Positions 52,150 through 61,361 of a DNA stretch of 64,000 nucleotides are shown piece by piece. The stretch lies in assembly GCA_015075585.1 (NCBI GenBank), contig JABTUB010000001.1:124001-188000 (forward strand). Reading direction: 5' to 3'. Within the stretch, counting starts at the first letter, position 1. The number at the start of each line of letters is the position of its first letter. The DNA is from Chloracidobacterium sp. Lineage in GTDB: Bacteria > Acidobacteriota > Blastocatellia > Pyrinomonadales > Pyrinomonadaceae. A program made the position numbers and the translations under genes. The notes below the pieces were generated by a model that had not been told where the DNA came from, searched no databases, and was given only the letters and a program-made list of their open reading frames with translations.

Positions 52150-52365
52150 TCAGAAATTGTCGTCATAGTCATCTTCGTAATCGTCGTACGCTTTTGAGCC
52201 TCTGTCATATTCATCATCATCGGCGATAGGATCGAGTTCGATCGGATCGAGACCGACGATGGTCAGCAAAGCGCCGCACTCATCACACGTGACAGTATCA
52301 CCCTGCTCTGACTCGGCATCAACAAAAACTGATTCGGCACATTCGGGACAGACAGATGTCGGCAT
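52150..52365 (-). CDS. LysW-like zinc-ribbon protein with acidic tail
   Basis: A 71-aa protein. Two CxxC pairs (SVCPECAESVFVD and TVTCDECGALLTIVGLDPIELDPI) match the zinc ribbon of LysW, the amino-group carrier of lysine/arginine synthesis. True LysW ends in EDWGE, whose last Glu carries the substrate; this protein instead ends in an acidic tail YEDDYDDNF. No lys or arg genes are nearby. It may be a related zinc ribbon with another function. The palindrome TCGGTCA-AAA-TGACCGA (52118-52134) lies just after its stop and may be its terminator. Confidence 0.75.
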   Translation of the reverse strand: MPTSVCPECAESVFVDAESEQGDTVTCDECGALLTIVGLDPIELDPIADDDEYDRGSKAYDDYEDDYDDNF

Positions 52366-52508
52366 CTCTTATTCGGCTCCAAGGATCGGATGGTCTGGCT
52401 TGCCTCATTCTCGAATTTCAAGCGAGAATAGGAGCCTGTTATTCAATCTATCGCGCTCAGTATTGATTTGGCAAGGCAATTCTTACGAGTGCTGTGAATG
52501 TGAGCAAA

Positions 52509-53441
52509 ATGCGTTTTCCATTTGAGATCGATCGCACAAAAGTTCTCGATGTCGTAGGCTTCGGCACGAACGCGGTTGACTTCTTGATCCAAGTTCCTGA
52601 GTATCCGAAATTCAACTCGAAGATCGAACTTTCCTCATATCTTCAGGCACCGGGCGGCGAGGCCGCAACGACGGTTGCCGGCCTTACACGGCTCGGGCTT
52701 AGAACGGCATATATCGGGCGTTTCGGCGATGATGCCGCGGGCCGCATCGGCCTGCAAAGCCTTGAGGCTGAAGGAGTCGACCTTTCCTTCGCTGAAACCG
52801 TTCCGGGCGTGGCGACACAGATCGCCTTTATTATCATCGATGAAAGATCAGGCGAACGCACCGTGATCTGGCAGCGGGAAGCCGGACTTTCATACACGCG
52901 CGGTGACGCTCCGCTCGCGGCGGCCGCAACGGGTAAGGTCCTGCATTTCACGCCGCACGACGTCGAAGCCTGCATAGCGATGGCCGCTGCGGCAAAACAA
53001 ACCGGTACTATCGTCTCGATCGATGTTGACAACATCTTTCAAGGCATCGAAGAACTCCTCAGCCTCGTAGATATCCTGATCACGTCGGCTGATTTCCTGC
53101 CTAAGTTCACCGGAATAGCCGATCACGAGAATGCGTTGGCCACTATTCAGGAGCGTTTTGGCAGCGGCGTTGCGGGTGTTACGTTAGGCGAAAAAGGTTC
53201 GCTTCTGCGTGCAGGCGGCAACTTTGTCCGAACCGACGGTATGGCCGTTCCGGGCGGCTGCAAAGATACGACAGGTGCCGGCGATTCATTCCGCGTCGGG
53301 CTGCTTTACGGCCTGCTTACAGATATGACGGTCGAGGATGCGGCCCGCGCGGCAAATGCAGTCGCGGCATTAAAATGTCGCGCCCTCGGGGCAAGAACAG
53401 CACTTCCTAACGCCTCCGAGCTGTTAGAATTCCTACAATAA
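52509..53441 (+). CDS. PfkB-family carbohydrate/nucleoside kinase
   Basis: A 310-aa ribokinase-fold enzyme. The first PfkB signature is APGGEAATTVAGLTRLG.. (GG near residue 47), and the second, with the catalytic Asp, is PGGCKDTTGAGDSFRVGLLYGLL. FGDDAAGRIGLQSLEAEGV is also typical. The substrate may be a sugar or nucleoside; sequence alone does not say. I used ATG at 52509; GTG at 52494 would add five residues. A terminator-like hairpin follows at 53483. Confidence 0.9.
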   Translation: MRFPFEIDRTKVLDVVGFGTNAVDFLIQVPEYPKFNSKIELSSYLQAPGGEAATTVAGLTRLGLRTAYIGRFGDDAAGRIGLQSLEAEGVDLSFAETVPGVATQIAFIIIDERSGERTVIWQREAGLSYTRGDAPLAAAATGKVLHFTPHDVEACIAMAAAAKQTGTIVSIDVDNIFQGIEELLSLVDILITSADFLPKFTGIADHENALATIQERFGSGVAGVTLGEKGSLLRAGGNFVRTDGMAVPGGCKDTTGAGDSFRVGLLYGLLTDMTVEDAARAANAVAALKCRALGARTALPNASELLEFLQ

Positions 53442-53482
53442 AAGTTCTGGACGAGAGCCGCTCGGCTATATTACAATGTAAT

Positions 53483-53507
53483 AGAGCGTGGCCTCACGGC
53501 GCTCTTT
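53483..53507 (+). terminator. Probable terminator after the PfkB kinase
   Basis: Stem AGAGCG/CGCTCT (53483-53488 and 53500-53505) with an 11-nt loop, followed by TTTCC. The short palindrome ATTACA-A-TGTAAT (53470-53482) directly precedes it and might be part of a control site for the next gene. Confidence 0.55.
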
Positions 53508-53570
53508 CCTCACATCGCTGCCGCGTAGTTCCCAACAAATAAGCCTTCCTCATCCCCGCGATCATTTTGT

Positions 53571-54770
53571 ATGGATTCCAAGATCGGATTGATCATTCAA
53601 ATTGCCGGCGTATCCTTGATCACGCTCCTGACGTTATTCCTGCGTCGATCCCTGAACCTGGCTGCCCTGAAGTATTGGACGAACGCATGGCTTTTCCTTT
53701 CATTCTCACTATTTTGCCTTCGCCTGGCCTTTGATTACGACGGTTTTTCATACCAGTTATTCGGCTTTTACTTTCTCGCGCAGTACTTCTTCGGTTATCT
53801 CCTTGTTGCAGGATGCCGAAGCCTAAGGACAAACTCGGAATTGCGTCTTTCAACCGAGATATTTGCGATCCCATTTATTCTGGCCGCGTTCAGCCTGCCG
53901 TTCCTGAGTGAGGATGTAACACTCACGCTAAAAATCCATTCGGTCATAATGAGCGGATTCTTCGCTATCGCATTCTTTGCCGTATGGCAGAGCGGCATCA
54001 AGAGTTTCGGCAGCCGCGTGATGCTCGTAGCGTTGGGCCTGTTGATTATCGATCTTGCGCAGTCGCTTATCGTATTCACGCTGCGGCCTTGGTTAACGGT
54101 TCCGGCGGAATATCTCGGTTACAACGCGGTCGCCGATCTGGTGCTGCAGACGCTGCTCGGCTTCGGTATGGTGATCGTACTGCTTGAAAAGGTCCTTTCG
54201 GACGTCAAGACCGCGAATGAAAGGCTGCGTGAGGCACACGAGAAGCTTGAAGAGCTGGCCCACATCGACCCGTTGACGACCGCGCTGAACCGCCATGCCT
54301 TTCACGGCTATTTGGCAACGCACGGCGACGGCTCTTCGGGATCGGCCGGCTGCGTCGGCTTCTTTGATATCGACGATCTGAAAGAATTAAATGACGTTTA
54401 CGGCCACGCTGCGGGTGATGCGGCCATCCGCGCTGTCGTCAGGGCCATCCGAAACGTCATACGCGCCGAAGACCTGATCTTCCGCTGGGGCGGCGATGAG
54501 TTCTTCGTAATAATGATCGGCCTCAGATCCGAGGCCGCTTTGTGCAGAATGTCGCGGATGAACGGATCGCTGTCGAGCATCATTCTCGACGGTGTTTATC
54601 AGCCGATCACGATCCGCGTCTCACACGCGTTTGAGGATTTCGCAAATATCGCCGAGATCGAGGCGGCCATCGAAAAGGCAGACGCCAAGATGTACTTGCA
54701 GAAACAGGAACACAAGCGGCTGTCGCCGCAAGCTTTGACAGCCGAGGAACCTGCCGAATTGACCGTCTGA
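53571..54770 (+). CDS. Membrane-bound diguanylate cyclase (GGDEF)
   Basis: A 399-aa protein. The N-terminal 205 residues have six or seven membrane helices (e.g. IQIAGVSLITLLTLFL, FAIPFILAAFSLPFL, VMLVALGLLIIDLAQSLIVF), forming a possible sensor. A short coiled coil (VKTANERLREAHEKLEELAH) links to the GGDEF domain, which has the start HIDPLTTALNRHAFHGYL, the signature WGGDEFFVIMIG and the FDIDDLKELNDVYGHAAGDAAI segment. The site looks complete, so it should make c-di-GMP; an RxxD inhibitory site is not clear. It is monocistronic and near the HD-GYP/GGDEF gene. Confidence 0.92.
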   Translation: MDSKIGLIIQIAGVSLITLLTLFLRRSLNLAALKYWTNAWLFLSFSLFCLRLAFDYDGFSYQLFGFYFLAQYFFGYLLVAGCRSLRTNSELRLSTEIFAIPFILAAFSLPFLSEDVTLTLKIHSVIMSGFFAIAFFAVWQSGIKSFGSRVMLVALGLLIIDLAQSLIVFTLRPWLTVPAEYLGYNAVADLVLQTLLGFGMVIVLLEKVLSDVKTANERLREAHEKLEELAHIDPLTTALNRHAFHGYLATHGDGSSGSAGCVGFFDIDDLKELNDVYGHAAGDAAIRAVVRAIRNVIRAEDLIFRWGGDEFFVIMIGLRSEAALCRMSRMNGSLSSIILDGVYQPITIRVSHAFEDFANIAEIEAAIEKADAKMYLQKQEHKRLSPQALTAEEPAELTV

Positions 54771-54782
54771 CATTGCGATGGA

Positions 54783-55448
54783 TCAGAGCTTGTCGCTAAA
54801 AAATCCCGTTACTACGGCCCATGCATCTTTTGCCGCGGCTGCATCGTAAACATCCGGCCGCGTGTCGTTAAAGAATGCGTGGTCTGCATCATACACGAGC
54901 GAGGTTACCGGCAGCTCGAATCGGTCGGCGGCTCTTTCGAGTCCGGCGACCTTTTCCGGCGTGATCCAAGCGTCGCGTTTTCCCGAGATGAAAATTACCG
55001 GAGCAGTAAGCTGCCGGAGTACATCATCCTCGGGAATGTCGCCGTAGAAGGCCGCGCAGGCACTGATACCTTCCAATTCGCATGCCGAACGCAGTGCGAA
55101 CGTGCCGCCCATACAATAGCCCGTAATGCCGAAGTGCGAAATGCCATATTTCTTGCGTGCGGCATCCATTGAGCACTTTATCGTGTTAACGCCGTCCTCG
55201 AAGGCCAATGCGTGCATCATCTTTGAGGCTTCAGCAGGATCGTCGGTCGAAACACCGCGATAAAGGTCGGGAGCAATGGCGACAAAGCCTTCGTTAGCAT
55301 AGCGCCCCGCGATGTCCTTGATGTGGTCGTTAAGGCCCCACCATTCCTGCACGACTATAACAGCCTTTGCGGCCTCGCCTTCCGGCATTGCAACATAGGC
55401 ACTTGAGCGGCCGTTCGATGTAGTAAAGTCGATCGTTTCTGTAATCAT
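54783..55448 (-). CDS. Dienelactone hydrolase family protein
   Basis: A 221-aa alpha/beta hydrolase. The nucleophile elbow GYCMGG has Cys112 in place of Ser, as in dienelactone hydrolases. VVQEWWGLNDHIKDIAGRYANEGFVAIAPDLYRG is the family's N-terminal signature; the acid is near GKRDAW and the base in YDADHAFFND. The physiological substrate is unknown. It lies downstream of the TonB receptor on the same strand; the 94-bp gap contains the inverted repeat GGGACG/CGTCCC. Confidence 0.9.
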   Translation of the reverse strand: MITETIDFTTSNGRSSAYVAMPEGEAAKAVIVVQEWWGLNDHIKDIAGRYANEGFVAIAPDLYRGVSTDDPAEASKMMHALAFEDGVNTIKCSMDAARKKYGISHFGITGYCMGGTFALRSACELEGISACAAFYGDIPEDDVLRQLTAPVIFISGKRDAWITPEKVAGLERAADRFELPVTSLVYDADHAFFNDTRPDVYDAAAAKDAWAVVTGFFSDKL

Positions 55449-55542
55449 ATCTCCAACGGGACGATCCGCGATCGGCCGGAAGGCCGCCCGTCCCTCGTCT
55501 CCTCTAAATAGTATTTTTCAATCATACTACACTTTCGACCTG

Positions 55543-57726
55543 CTAGAAGTACCTGATAGTATAGCTAAAACGCACACCTCGGCCTGCCTCCGGTGCAAGC
55601 CTCTTAATGAACGAGATGTGGTCGTAGTACAGCTTATTGGTCAAGTTGTATGCCGCGACAGAGAATATCTGAGCAGTGTGCTTGCCCGAGATCACGTACA
55701 TTCCGTTCAGGTTCATAATGCCGTAACCCGCCGTCGGCGTTTCGTTCGTGAATGTTCTGTCTTGTCGTGCAACGCCGATGAATTCGGGCTTTACGGCTAT
55801 AGACCGGAAATGGATATCAAGCCCGACGCGCCCGCGAAGCGGTGCTATGCGCGGCAGCGGCGTGCCGTTCGCGAGTTCGGCACTTACCTGATCGAGTCCC
55901 GATGTGAGGTTCAAAAACTTGTTCGCTCTAACATCAAGCGACAATTCGGTGCCGGCAAAGCGGCTGTTGCCTTGCGTATAGTTTGCGATCTCGAAACCGC
56001 TGCCGCTATCGAGCGTGCCTGACGGCGCCAAAAATACAAAGTTGCGAATGTGATAGTAAAAGTAATTTGCCTCAGCCTTGAACCGCGTGCTCTGATGCCG
56101 AATGGAAAGGTCGATCCCATCGCTCACCTCGGGCATGAGCGTTGGGTTGCCGACCTCGAAAAGAAGGGTGCCGTCGTGCGGGCCGTTGTTGTACAACTCA
56201 TCCAGAGCCGGGGCACGATATGAGTGTGAATAGTTCGCGACGAACGCACCGCCGTTCCATAAGCCGATGCGGCCGCCGACAGAGCCCGAAGCTCCGGTGA
56301 ATTCACGTTTCGGCAAGAGCACGTCCTGCGGGTCATACGCATTGCGCTCGATGCGGCCGCCGAATTGGAGTACGACGCGGTCGAACTTCAGCTCTTCAAG
56401 CCCGAATACTGACGTTTCTGTTTGCTTGATAGGCCCATTGATGAGAGTTTCGGTACCGACGGCCGAGAATTTGCGGCTTGATGCGTCAAAGCCGAAACGC
56501 CCCGTCAGCCTTCCGGCCTTCCGCTGCTCGAACATACCGCGTAATGAATTGACGTTATTCCGAAAGGTCGTACCGATCTCGTCGCCCTGCATCTCGTAGT
56601 GGCGATAGCGGCTCAGATCGGCCGTGATCTTAATATTCGTGATCGGCATCGACAGGTCGCTGTAGCCGAAATTCAGCCGCAGGTCGCCGCGCCGCATTTT
56701 TATCGAGCGGACCTCGGGGTCGGCCTCAAAGATATCGAGCGGTATGCCGTAGCGACTTTGATACTCGCTGTAGCTGCCGTTCACGAATGCTTTCTTGCCG
56801 TAGTATCCGAAACCTGCCGAGCCGGCCGCACTTCGCACCGATGAATTTTGGACCTTGCCGAAATTGCCGCCTGCGACTCGATCTCCGGTACGCTGCGCGC
56901 TGCCGTTGCCCCAAGCCACCCAGCGATCAGTTCCGTATTCCATGCCGCCTGCCGCCGATGCCTGCCGGTCAACACTGCTTCCGATGCCGGACAGAAAGCC
57001 TCGAAGCCCGGGATGTGCGCCTTCATCATGCCCGCTGACCGCATTGACAACGCCGCCCATGGCATTGCTTCCGTAAAGCAGTGTTGCAGGCCCTTTTACG
57101 ATCTCGATGCGGTCGGCCGCCAACACATCTACCGGCTCGGCATGGTCACCCGACTGCGAACCGAGCGAGGCGACACCGATGCCGTCCGATGCAATTTTTA
57201 CGCGGTCGCCGTCGAAACCGCGAATAACAGGCCGCGATGAGCCCGGGCCTGCTGAACGCTTAGCAACACCCGGCGCATTATCAAGAGCTTCGCCAAGGCT
57301 AATGCCGCCGCGCGCGGCAAGCGCCGTCGAATCAACACTGCTGACCGAGGCAATTGACTCAAAAGGTGTCTGTTCCGCACCGCTGGCGGTTACGGTAACT
57401 TCCGCGCGCACGCCGGCGAGCTGCATCTCTATATTCTTTGTTACGGTTTGGCCCGCAGCCACCGTAACCGGGTCTTTTGTGTCGGAAAAACCCTCGAGAT
57501 GGGCGACAATTCGATAAGTTCCTTGCGGAACATTCACAAAGGTATAAACGCCTTGGTCGTCGGTGGCTGCTGAGCGGCTCAGCTCGACGAGCTGCACCGA
57601 AACGCTGTGCAGCGGGCTTTTATCGCTGCCGTACGTAACACGGCCTGTGATCACGCCGGTGGTTTGGGCGTTGGCGGAAAAGGAAAGGGCAATAATGGTT
57701 AAAAAGGAAAATATCGTGTATCTCAT
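55543..57726 (-). CDS. TonB-dependent outer membrane receptor
   Basis: A 727-aa receptor. Signal peptide MRYTIFSFLTIIALSFSANA, then a carboxypeptidase-regulatory-like beta-sandwich (about residues 22-105, TGVITGRVTYGSDKSPLHSVSVQLVE..), the plug domain (about 115-225, RPVIRGFDGDRVKIASDGIGVASLGSQSGDHAEPVDVLAADRIEIVKGPATLLYGSNAMGGVVN..) and a 22-strand barrel ending in a terminal Phe (RFSYTIRYF). The plug wording, with the SQSGDHAEPVD segment, resembles metal-uptake receptors (zinc/copper). I chose ATG at 57726, since the signal peptide starts there. A small secreted protein is encoded 108 bp upstream on the same strand, and may be its partner. Confidence 0.93.
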   Translation of the reverse strand: MRYTIFSFLTIIALSFSANAQTTGVITGRVTYGSDKSPLHSVSVQLVELSRSAATDDQGVYTFVNVPQGTYRIVAHLEGFSDTKDPVTVAAGQTVTKNIEMQLAGVRAEVTVTASGAEQTPFESIASVSSVDSTALAARGGISLGEALDNAPGVAKRSAGPGSSRPVIRGFDGDRVKIASDGIGVASLGSQSGDHAEPVDVLAADRIEIVKGPATLLYGSNAMGGVVNAVSGHDEGAHPGLRGFLSGIGSSVDRQASAAGGMEYGTDRWVAWGNGSAQRTGDRVAGGNFGKVQNSSVRSAAGSAGFGYYGKKAFVNGSYSEYQSRYGIPLDIFEADPEVRSIKMRRGDLRLNFGYSDLSMPITNIKITADLSRYRHYEMQGDEIGTTFRNNVNSLRGMFEQRKAGRLTGRFGFDASSRKFSAVGTETLINGPIKQTETSVFGLEELKFDRVVLQFGGRIERNAYDPQDVLLPKREFTGASGSVGGRIGLWNGGAFVANYSHSYRAPALDELYNNGPHDGTLLFEVGNPTLMPEVSDGIDLSIRHQSTRFKAEANYFYYHIRNFVFLAPSGTLDSGSGFEIANYTQGNSRFAGTELSLDVRANKFLNLTSGLDQVSAELANGTPLPRIAPLRGRVGLDIHFRSIAVKPEFIGVARQDRTFTNETPTAGYGIMNLNGMYVISGKHTAQIFSVAAYNLTNKLYYDHISFIKRLAPEAGRGVRFSYTIRYF

Positions 57727-57834
57727 ATCATCGGAACCGGAGCGGCAGGCCGATGCCCGCCATGCAGGAAACGCCATTTCAGGCGCAAAAGAGGCGCAAT
57801 GCGAAACATGCCTGTTCAGGCATAGTGCGGTCCT

Positions 57835-58218
57835 TTATGCGGTCGGTTCCGGCGGATGAAATAGAGGGTCAGGCGGCCTGAAAAGGGCCTGTGCGTCGTA
57901 GAGTGGCTTTACGCCCTGTTTGATCACAGGGGCTTCGACGGTTTTGGTGAACAACTGTGCGAACAAGGCGTTATGCGAGCCGGCATCGTGTCCGCGGACG
58001 GGGCTTAGATCGTCCTGCCGTTTCGAATCCGAACACAAGATCATCGTCGCACACGGGTCTTCGTGGCCGCTGTCTTTGGCGGTGACTGAGGCATCCGTGC
58101 TGTGGTGATAGCCGGCACGGCAGATCGCGCCGTGCGATACGAATTCGAACATAAGCAGAAGCAGAAAAAAACCCGCGAGGATCTTGATGAACTTTGCTTT
58201 ATCGATCGTCCCTTTCAC
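57835..58218 (-). CDS. Small secreted protein with Cys/His-rich segment, partner of the TonB receptor
   Basis: A 127-aa protein I cannot name. Hydrophobic residues 11-27 (ILAGFFLLLLMFEFVSHG) act as signal peptide or anchor. The mature part has a Cys/His-rich patch (ICRAGYHHSTDASVTAKDSGHEDPC..MILC) that could bind a metal, and a Pro-rich end (FRPPDPLFHPPEP). It lies upstream of, and on the same strand as, the TonB receptor, so a role in metal uptake or stress is a fair guess only. Confidence 0.6.
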   Translation of the reverse strand: MKGTIDKAKFIKILAGFFLLLLMFEFVSHGAICRAGYHHSTDASVTAKDSGHEDPCATMILCSDSKRQDDLSPVRGHDAGSHNALFAQLFTKTVEAPVIKQGVKPLYDAQALFRPPDPLFHPPEPTA

Positions 58219-58315
58219 AATGGTTTACAATTGCGTTGTTCGTGAGGTTAGATGCATTAACCGTTGATCTGGTTTTACGAAACTCGTTGATAAGAGGTTT
58301 CAACCATCTGTGTAT

Positions 58316-58798
58316 ATGAGAACGCTGTTTCTGATGAGGCATGCCAAATCGGAATGGGGCGATGCATCGCTTGCCGATCACGACCGCCCGTTGAATGAAC
58401 GCGGCAGACGCGCTGCCGCTGCCATCGGCAAGTATATGCGGGCGAACGGCCTCATCCCCGAAGCGGTGATCACATCATCAGCGATACGGGCATGCAGTAC
58501 CGCCGAACTTGTGATCGCTGACAGCGGTTGGCCGATCACGATCGAACCTCGCATCTACGAAGCGACTGTCGGACAGCTCCTTGACCTCGTGAACGGCCTT
58601 TCAGATATGCTTACGACCGTTATGTTCGTCGGGCATGAGCCTACGATGTCGTCTTTGACCGCACGTTTGACCGATGTTGGGGTGTCGATGCCGACCGGCA
58701 CGCTTGCTGGCATAACCTTCGACGCCGCTTCGTGGAGCAAGGTTACGATAGGCAGCGGGAACTTACGCGAACTGATCCACCCTCGCAGCATCGAATGA
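58316..58798 (+). CDS. sixA: Phosphohistidine phosphatase SixA family
   Basis: A 160-aa histidine-phosphatase fold enzyme. The phospho-accepting motif is LFLMRHAKSEWGDASLADHDRPLNERGRRAA with the RHG-type Arg-His pair (RHA); the second His is in VMFVGHEPTMSSL. The D-H-D-R-P-L-N-x-R-G segment is specific to the SixA branch, which removes phosphate from histidine-containing phosphotransfer proteins. I used ATG at 58316; a GTG lies 6 bp upstream. It is divergent from the small secreted protein. Confidence 0.9.
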   Translation: MRTLFLMRHAKSEWGDASLADHDRPLNERGRRAAAAIGKYMRANGLIPEAVITSSAIRACSTAELVIADSGWPITIEPRIYEATVGQLLDLVNGLSDMLTTVMFVGHEPTMSSLTARLTDVGVSMPTGTLAGITFDAASWSKVTIGSGNLRELIHPRSIE

Positions 58799-58845
58799 CG
58801 CCCTTGCCCCGCTGTCGGACAGCAGTGCCGCAAAGCAAATTTTTC

Positions 58846-58875
58846 TTACATTTTGGCGCAAGAGTGTGCTATCAT
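58846..58875 (+). promoter_or_regulatory. Probable promoter of the CarD gene
   Basis: TTACAT (58846-58851), an 18-bp spacer and TATCAT (58870-58875) preceded by TGTGC form a plausible sigma-70 promoter with a weakly extended -10. The leader to the carD ATG would be about 90 nt. Confidence 0.45.
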
Positions 58876-58967
58876 CGGCTTATATTGATGAGCAGGATTT
58901 GCTGTGAGGCTGCGTGTGAGTGGTCGGCTATCTGTAGTTAAAGCCCCGTCTTTTCACAAAAGAAGCG

Positions 58968-59507
58968 ATGTTGGCACTTACCATAGGGCAAAAGGTCGCG
59001 TACCCGAATCAGGGTGTTTGCGTGGTCGAGGCCCGCAAAGAATTCGATGACGGCACTCAGGTCTTGAGCGGTTTCTCGCTCAGGCTCCTTTGTGATAACT
59101 CTACGATCTTTGTACCCGATGCGACCGTTGACACCCTCGGGATCAGGCCGCTGATAAATACGAAACAATGCAGGCAGCTTCTCGAACAGCTCGGCGACGA
59201 TTTCGAAGAACTCTCATCGGACTGGAAGACCCGCTCAAAAGATTTCATCGACAAAGTGCGGTCAGGCAACGTCTTTGAGGTCGCCGATGTTCTCAAGAAA
59301 TTATCGTTTCTCAGCCGTTCAAAAAAGCTCTCGTTCCGCGAGCAGACGCTAATGGAAAAGGCTCGTTTCCTTGTGGTTTCCGAGCTTTCAAATGCCCGGG
59401 TCGCCATCGGCAAGCAGGTCGGCGATGTTGTCGATCAGCTGGTCGAGACAGCTTGCTCAAAGCATGGCGATGCCGGCGGATGTTCGCTCTCGGCATCTAC
59501 TCACTGA
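58968..59507 (+). CDS. carD: CarD family transcription factor
   Basis: A 179-aa protein. The N-terminal RNA-polymerase-interacting domain has the hallmark [21 protein letters not shown] (residues 6-26), then [30 protein letters not shown]. The helical C-terminal part (from about residue 60, ending near 165) has [37 protein letters not shown], which matches CarD. CarD binds RNA polymerase and stabilises open complexes at many promoters. The end overlaps queF (convergent) by 11 bp. Confidence 0.9.
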   Translation: MLALTIGQKVAYPNQGVCVVEARKEFDDGTQVLSGFSLRLLCDNSTIFVPDATVDTLGIRPLINTKQCRQLLEQLGDDFEELSSDWKTRSKDFIDKVRSGNVFEVADVLKKLSFLSRSKKLSFREQTLMEKARFLVVSELSNARVAIGKQVGDVVDQLVETACSKHGDAGGCSLSASTH

Positions 59508-59925
59508 TGCCTTTCTTATAGCTTGCCCGCACCACTGTCTTAATATTTCCGCGAACATGGAAGTCGCCTTCTATCTCGACACGCAGCGGGTCACACGCGG
59601 CGACAAAGTCCTCGAGAATGATATTCACCACATGCTCGTGAAACACCTTTACATCGCGGAATGAATTTATGTAAAGTTTGAGGCTTTTAAGCTCAATGCA
59701 CAGCCGATTCGGTATGTATTTGAGCCTTATGACCGCAAAATCAGGGAAGTCCGAGAAAGGGCAGATGGCAGTGAACTCGGGTATCTCAAAGTCAACCCAT
59801 ATCTCGCTGCCCGAGAACTCATACGGGAAAGAATCGAGCGGAAAAAGATCCATTTCCGCACGCGGTGTCGGCCTGATCTCAAGACCCTGTTGATTGCTGC
59901 CCTCAGGCGTAAAGTCGTTTGGCAT
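59497..59925 (-). CDS. queF: NADPH-dependent 7-cyano-7-deazaguanine reductase QueF
   Basis: A 142-aa type I QueF. The nucleophile Cys is in [16 protein letters not shown], with the acid Asp seven residues later (SDFPD); the signature [25 protein letters not shown] contains the NADPH-binding E-L-K-S-h-K-h-Y motif. It reduces preQ0 to preQ1 in queuosine synthesis. I chose ATG at 59925 ([11 protein letters not shown]..); the frame is open further up, within the exonuclease gene. The 5' end overlaps the exonuclease 3' end by 23 bp, so the two are coupled. No preQ1 riboswitch can be placed because of this overlap. Confidence 0.93.
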   Translation of the reverse strand: MPNDFTPEGSNQQGLEIRPTPRAEMDLFPLDSFPYEFSGSEIWVDFEIPEFTAICPFSDFPDFAVIRLKYIPNRLCIELKSLKLYINSFRDVKVFHEHVVNIILEDFVAACDPLRVEIEGDFHVRGNIKTVVRASYKKGISE

Positions 59926-60736
59926 ATTTATTATTTCGCGAGCTGAACTGACGCAGGCCTGAAATGTCATTCACGCCCTCATCGCGGATCTTCATCAGCA
60001 GGTTGACAAAAATGTGTGCGGTCGCATAGGCATCGGCTTTTGCGCGGTGATGATCGACAAGGTCTATCGAATAATGCTCGGCGACCGTTTTAAGCTTATG
60101 GTTCGCAATATGCGGCAGAAGCCGCCGCGAGAGCTGCACCGTACACAGGCACGGATTTGCAACGCGGTGTTCGGGAAATACAAGCCCTATCTCGTGATCG
60201 AGAAATCGCATATCGAACCCGGAATTGTGCGCGACAAGGACAGAATCGCCGATGAACTGAAGGAATTCGCCCGCGATGTCGGCAAAATGCGGAGCCTCTG
60301 CAACCATATCGTCGTTGATGCCCGTGAGTTCAGTGATGAAGCGCGGGATCGGCTGGCCGGGGTTTACGAGCGTGTGAAAATCTTCGGTAACCTCGCCGTT
60401 CTTTACTCGGAACGCGCCGATCTCTGTAATGCGGTCGGGCGGCGCCTGTGCACCGGTCGTTTCGAGATCAAATACGACGAACTCGGCATCATCAAGCCCG
60501 CGGCTGCCGTATTCCGTATCGATAAGCTCAACCGTATCACCATTTAACTGAAGCCGCGGGTCATGCTCGACGAGTTCCTTTACCAATTCGCGGGCAATGG
60601 TGCGTTCGGGCCGTCGGATCTTCATTACAAGATCGACGATATTGACCGCTGACGCTTTACCGTTGTGCGAACGAAGCAGCGAAACGGTATCGCTGACAAG
60701 CACTGACTCCGAGATTAGGTTTGAGTACATCGGCAT
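59903..60736 (-). CDS. DnaQ-like 3'-5' exonuclease (DEDDh)
   Basis: A 277-aa protein. The first 75 residues form a small winged-helix-like domain ([21 protein letters not shown]..). The exonuclease domain (about 82-250) has the DEDDh residues: VVFDLETTG (Asp, Glu), [16 protein letters not shown] (Asp) and [15 protein letters not shown] (His, Asp). It resembles DNA polymerase III epsilon and PolC-type proofreading domains. Its role as an epsilon subunit or a separate exonuclease is not settled. It is divergent from pyrE, with only 46 bp between the starts. Confidence 0.9.
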   Translation of the reverse strand: MPMYSNLISESVLVSDTVSLLRSHNGKASAVNIVDLVMKIRRPERTIARELVKELVEHDPRLQLNGDTVELIDTEYGSRGLDDAEFVVFDLETTGAQAPPDRITEIGAFRVKNGEVTEDFHTLVNPGQPIPRFITELTGINDDMVAEAPHFADIAGEFLQFIGDSVLVAHNSGFDMRFLDHEIGLVFPEHRVANPCLCTVQLSRRLLPHIANHKLKTVAEHYSIDLVDHHRAKADAYATAHIFVNLLMKIRDEGVNDISGLRQFSSRNNKYAKRLYA

Positions 60737-60782
60737 CTTACAATCGATTTTAACGACATTAGGCGCTGAGGTAAAACTTAAA

Positions 60783-61361
60783 TTGGAACCTGAACAGATA
60801 CTCGATCATTTTCGCGCCGCCGAGGCATTGCTCGAAGGGCATTTTGTGCTTTCGAGCGGCTTGCACAGCCCGCAATACCTCCAATGTGCTCTCGCCCTGC
60901 AATTTCCAGCCGATGCGGCGCATTTCGGGCGTGCGATAGCCGAGCGATTTTTGACCAAGGATATCGATACGGTCGCTTCGCCGGCCATCGGCGGCATAAT
61001 TATCGGCTACGCCGCAGCGGAAGCTCTGAACACCCGCTTTATCTGGACCGAACGGCAAGACGGCGAAATGACGCTTCGACGCGGTTTTACGCTGCGGCCC
61101 GGCGAACGCATCCTTGTGGTCGAAGATGTGATAACGACGGGCGGCTCGACACGCGAGTGCATAGGCGCGTTGGAGCGCGCGGGCGGCGATGTGATCGCCG
61201 CTGCTTCGATCATCGACCGCTCAGGCGGAACGGCCGATGTCGGTGTATCGCGCATTTCGCTCGCGGGCCTTGATGTTCCCGCATTCGCTCCCGAAGATTG
61301 CCCGATGTGTGCCAAAGGGATCGAAGCTGTCAAGCCGGGCAGCCGCATCATCTCAAAATGA
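60783..61361 (+). CDS. pyrE: Orotate phosphoribosyltransferase
   Basis: A 192-aa enzyme of pyrimidine synthesis. The opening EPEQILDHFRAAEALLEGHFVLSSGLHSPQYLQCA, and the PRPP-binding motif ILVVEDVITTGGSTRECI are clear. The core ends at FAPEDCPMCAKGIEAVKPGSR, with two Cys as in the longer OPRTase group. The TTG at 60783 is preferred because the family starts there and GAGGT lies about 10 nt upstream; the frame is open to 60597 but that part lies inside the divergent exonuclease. Its stop overlaps the next gene's ATG (ATGA), starting a tight run of genes. Confidence 0.92.
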   Translation: MEPEQILDHFRAAEALLEGHFVLSSGLHSPQYLQCALALQFPADAAHFGRAIAERFLTKDIDTVASPAIGGIIIGYAAAEALNTRFIWTERQDGEMTLRRGFTLRPGERILVVEDVITTGGSTRECIGALERAGGDVIAAASIIDRSGGTADVGVSRISLAGLDVPAFAPEDCPMCAKGIEAVKPGSRIISK

